From positions 1 through 6,301 of the forward strand of contig CALGTU010000118.1 of NCBI GenBank assembly GCA_937901465.1: a stretch of DNA of 6,301 bases, read 5' to 3'. The position numbers and the translations under genes were made by a program. This document shows, one piece after another, positions 4,406 to 6,301 of this stretch. The DNA comes from an uncultured Clostridia bacterium. Its GTDB lineage: Bacteria > Bacillota > Clostridia > Oscillospirales > Ruminococcaceae. Within the stretch, counting starts at the first letter, position 1. Each line of letters starts with the position of its first letter. Under the pieces are notes generated by a model, which did not search any database, was not told the origin of the DNA, and saw only the letters and a program-made list of their open reading frames with translations.

Positions 4406-5053
4406 ATGTTTAAAAAAATATTTGTGATATTAATCGTTATATGCGTTTTTTCAGGCTGTTCTATGCAATCTGACAAATCAACAGAAGAAAAAACTGTTAT
4501 TAGCGAAACAGATGCAATAGTAAAGTCTGATTGTTCAGGATATACTGTCTCGGTTGAAGATTTAAAAGAAACCATTGATAAGGCTTATTTATGTGATTAT
4601 TGTATGCGTGGGGGAGATTTGAAATTTTATTTCAAAGACGGCGACTATTATAATTACAGCGGAGAAACATATGACGACTTCATAAATTCTTTCTGTGATG
4701 TATTTGCTTCTGAAAGCAAAATAGCAGAAGAATATTTCTCGTTGCATAAAGGCTATCTTGTCGGAAATGAACTTTATATACAAGAAATTCTTGATGACAC
4801 AAAGCCTATAGAAGAAGACATAAGAAATATATCTGGCAGTTATGACGCTATTTATATTTATGGTGGAATAGGAAGCAACCCTACATTCATAAGAAATGAA
4901 TTTGAAATAACCGAACGCAATGAGAATTCCATTGTTCTGAAAAATACCGCATATTATAACGAAGAAAACAATACTCCTGTAAAAACTTATGAATATAAAA
5001 TGATAATCGAAGACGGCAAATGGAAATTTGTTAATTTTGAAAGCTGGAAGTAG
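4406..5053 (+). CDS. Lipoprotein with C-terminal ExGKWKF domain
   Basis: This encodes 215 residues. The N-terminus is a lipoprotein signal: MFKK, a hydrophobic stretch, then the lipobox FSGC with acylated Cys at residue 18. The mature protein would be tethered to the outer face of the membrane. A polar linker follows, then a mixed alpha/beta domain with LKFYFKDGDYYNYSGETYDD, a YDAIYIYGGIGSNPTFI segment and final strands EYKMIIEDGKWKFVNFESW. That ending is typical of NTF2-like/cystatin-like folds in clostridial lipoproteins, such as DUF4878-type proteins; function is unknown. TAGAGG at 4392-4397 supports the start. It lies downstream of the toxin array and 12 nt before a second lipoprotein gene, so the two are likely co-transcribed. 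It has no junction motif and no toxin stub, so I take it as flanking chromosome. Confidence 0.8.
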   Translation: MFKKIFVILIVICVFSGCSMQSDKSTEEKTVISETDAIVKSDCSGYTVSVEDLKETIDKAYLCDYCMRGGDLKFYFKDGDYYNYSGETYDDFINSFCDVFASESKIAEEYFSLHKGYLVGNELYIQEILDDTKPIEEDIRNISGSYDAIYIYGGIGSNPTFIRNEFEITERNENSIVLKNTAYYNEENNTPVKTYEYKMIIEDGKWKFVNFESWK

Positions 5054-5065
5054 AGGAGCAAGAAA

Positions 5066-6301
5066 ATGAAAAAACTTATTTTATCTTTGCTTATGATAAC
5101 GATGCTTACAGGTTGTGTATCAGAACCTGTAAAGCAGGAAGAGGTCATGACGGCAGAGGTTACCACTCAGGCAGAAACAATTGGCAATATCGACCTTGAT
5201 GAAGAAATAAAGGCATATTTTACAAAAGAACTCGCTGGTTGTATGTGGGAAATGCTTGATGAAATCGGGTATTTTGAAAGCGAAACAAAAAATACCGAAA
5301 AATCGGCATACTCTTTTAAAGATGTAAATTCAGACGGAAAAGAAGACCTTATATGGCGAGTTTCTGAATATAAGTTTGATTATATATGTGTGTTTATTCT
5401 TTCTGATGAAACTGTTGCTGACAGCACTTATTATCTTGCAGGCGGAAGCGATGGAGAAAGCGATGTTATCGTTCATGAAAACAATATATGCGAATTCATA
5501 AGCGATACAAGTTCACTCTGGAATGAAGCAAAATGGCATCAGTATGTTGATATGAGCGATTTTTCGGTAAAACTTGAAACTATGAAAACTGTTTCTTATG
5601 ATACAGAAGAAGAAAATTTTTATGTTATAGAAAATGATGAGCAGATTTCTGTTTCAGAAGAAGAGTATAAAAAATCCGTTGAAGAATTGTTCAAAGACAG
5701 CGGAACTCCTGTTTTATTTATGGGAGAGATAAATGATTTCGGAATATATCAGAATCTCGAAAAAGAAGTAAGCAGAATCCTTGATTTCAAAGAAGACGAA
5801 TATCTTTCTCTCGGTGCGAAAAAAGGAATGGAATACAGCAGGATGGTTTCAAAGTATTTCTGGACATCGTGTTCGTCATCGTGGAAAGTTGATGAAAAAA
5901 GCGGGTTCCCCGATGAAGACGGAGAGCGTTATAATATCAGAATAACAGGCTTTTTAAACGAAGAAGAAACAGACGGGGTTTCTTTTGAAGAAATCAAAAA
6001 ATTCTTTACAGAAGAAAAAAATATAACCGAGAAATGCTTTGAAAATCTTAATCAGAACTCAATGGGCGGATATAAAGAGATAGACGGCAAACCCTATGCT
6101 GTATATTCCGATGGTGGAGAATGGGGCTGGGATTATAGCTTTATTACTGACTATCAGATTGTTGATGAAAATAAAATTGTATACAACTGTAAACGCATAG
6201 ACTATGAAGAAGATAAAACAGAAGAATTTTCGTTTACTCTTGTTTATGAAAACGGAAAGTGGAAACTTGATGACTGCACTATGTGGAGCGGACTTACAGA
6301 A
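5066..6301 (+). CDS. Lipoprotein, 3' end beyond the window
   Basis: The frame is open for 412 codons to the window edge without a stop. The signal is MKKLILSLLMITMLTGC with lipobox LTGC and Cys at residue 17, followed by a Thr/Glu-rich linker. GAGGAG at 5053-5058 supports the start. Residues about 84-97 read FKDVNSDGKEDLIW, a DxNxDGxxDL calcium-loop-like motif common in FG-GAP-type and clostridial surface lipoproteins. A YVIENDEQISVSEEEYKK block near residue 190 is another common lipoprotein signature. Near the window end, FTLVYENGKWKLDDCTMW mirrors the C-terminal strands of the preceding lipoprotein, so the two share a domain. Aromatic-rich strands (GGEWGWDYSF) suggest an extracellular binding role, but nothing catalytic is visible. 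Partial at the 3' side only because the window ends. Confidence 0.85.
   Translation, partial: MKKLILSLLMITMLTGCVSEPVKQEEVMTAEVTTQAETIGNIDLDEEIKAYFTKELAGCMWEMLDEIGYFESETKNTEKSAYSFKDVNSDGKEDLIWRVSEYKFDYICVFILSDETVADSTYYLAGGSDGESDVIVHENNICEFISDTSSLWNEAKWHQYVDMSDFSVKLETMKTVSYDTEEENFYVIENDEQISVSEEEYKKSVEELFKDSGTPVLFMGEINDFGIYQNLEKEVSRILDFKEDEYLSLGAKKGMEYSRMVSKYFWTSCSSSWKVDEKSGFPDEDGERYNIRITGFLNEEETDGVSFEEIKKFFTEEKNITEKCFENLNQNSMGGYKEIDGKPYAVYSDGGEWGWDYSFITDYQIVDENKIVYNCKRIDYEEDKTEEFSFTLVYENGKWKLDDCTMWSGLTE

Overview
The base composition is strongly AT-rich. Strong AGGAGG-type ribosome sites, gram-positive lipoproteins and short head-to-tail genes point to a low-GC Firmicute, most likely a gut or rumen Clostridia (Ruminococcus/Lachnospiraceae-like). 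That assignment is inferred from style; no marker gene is present. Every gene I can support is on the + strand.

Positions 1-4370 look like an orphan polymorphic-toxin/immunity array. It holds seven small, apparently intact immunity-type genes, and next to them only the C-terminal stubs or broken remains of the matching toxins. The units in order are: (1) an AHH-nuclease-like tail plus an Imm11/DUF1629-like protein; (2) a multiply frameshifted toxin with LGKF and FSHNP motifs plus two tandem paralogous immunity genes; (3) a GGGNQ-type toxin tail plus a CxC/CxxC putative zinc-ribbon immunity protein; (4) a TNT (NAD+ glycohydrolase) tail plus an Imm63-like protein; (5) a very short unknown toxin tail plus an unknown 143-aa protein; (6) a junction with no recognisable toxin left plus an unknown 95-aa protein. 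Units 3, 5 and 6 each begin with the same coding relic, L(C/Y)(V/I)EHGDD, which continues as EEAvxRTVGVIAGxGA in two of them. It appears to be the conserved segment that precedes the variable C-terminal domain in a full-length toxin that is not in this window.

The architecture fits displaced toxin tips stacked behind a parent toxin gene. The immunity genes are kept open with good ribosome sites, while the toxins have been cut down to stubs that end at or just before the next immunity start. Such an array could protect against sibling toxins and could also donate new C-terminal tips by recombination at the shared junction. This last role is inference.

From about 4400 onward the character changes. 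Two consecutive lipoprotein genes follow (4406-5053, and 5066 running off the window end). They share a C-terminal ExGKWK motif and look like ordinary chromosomal genes flanking the array. The only sizeable stretch without a gene, 3834-3961, holds a long imperfect inverted repeat.
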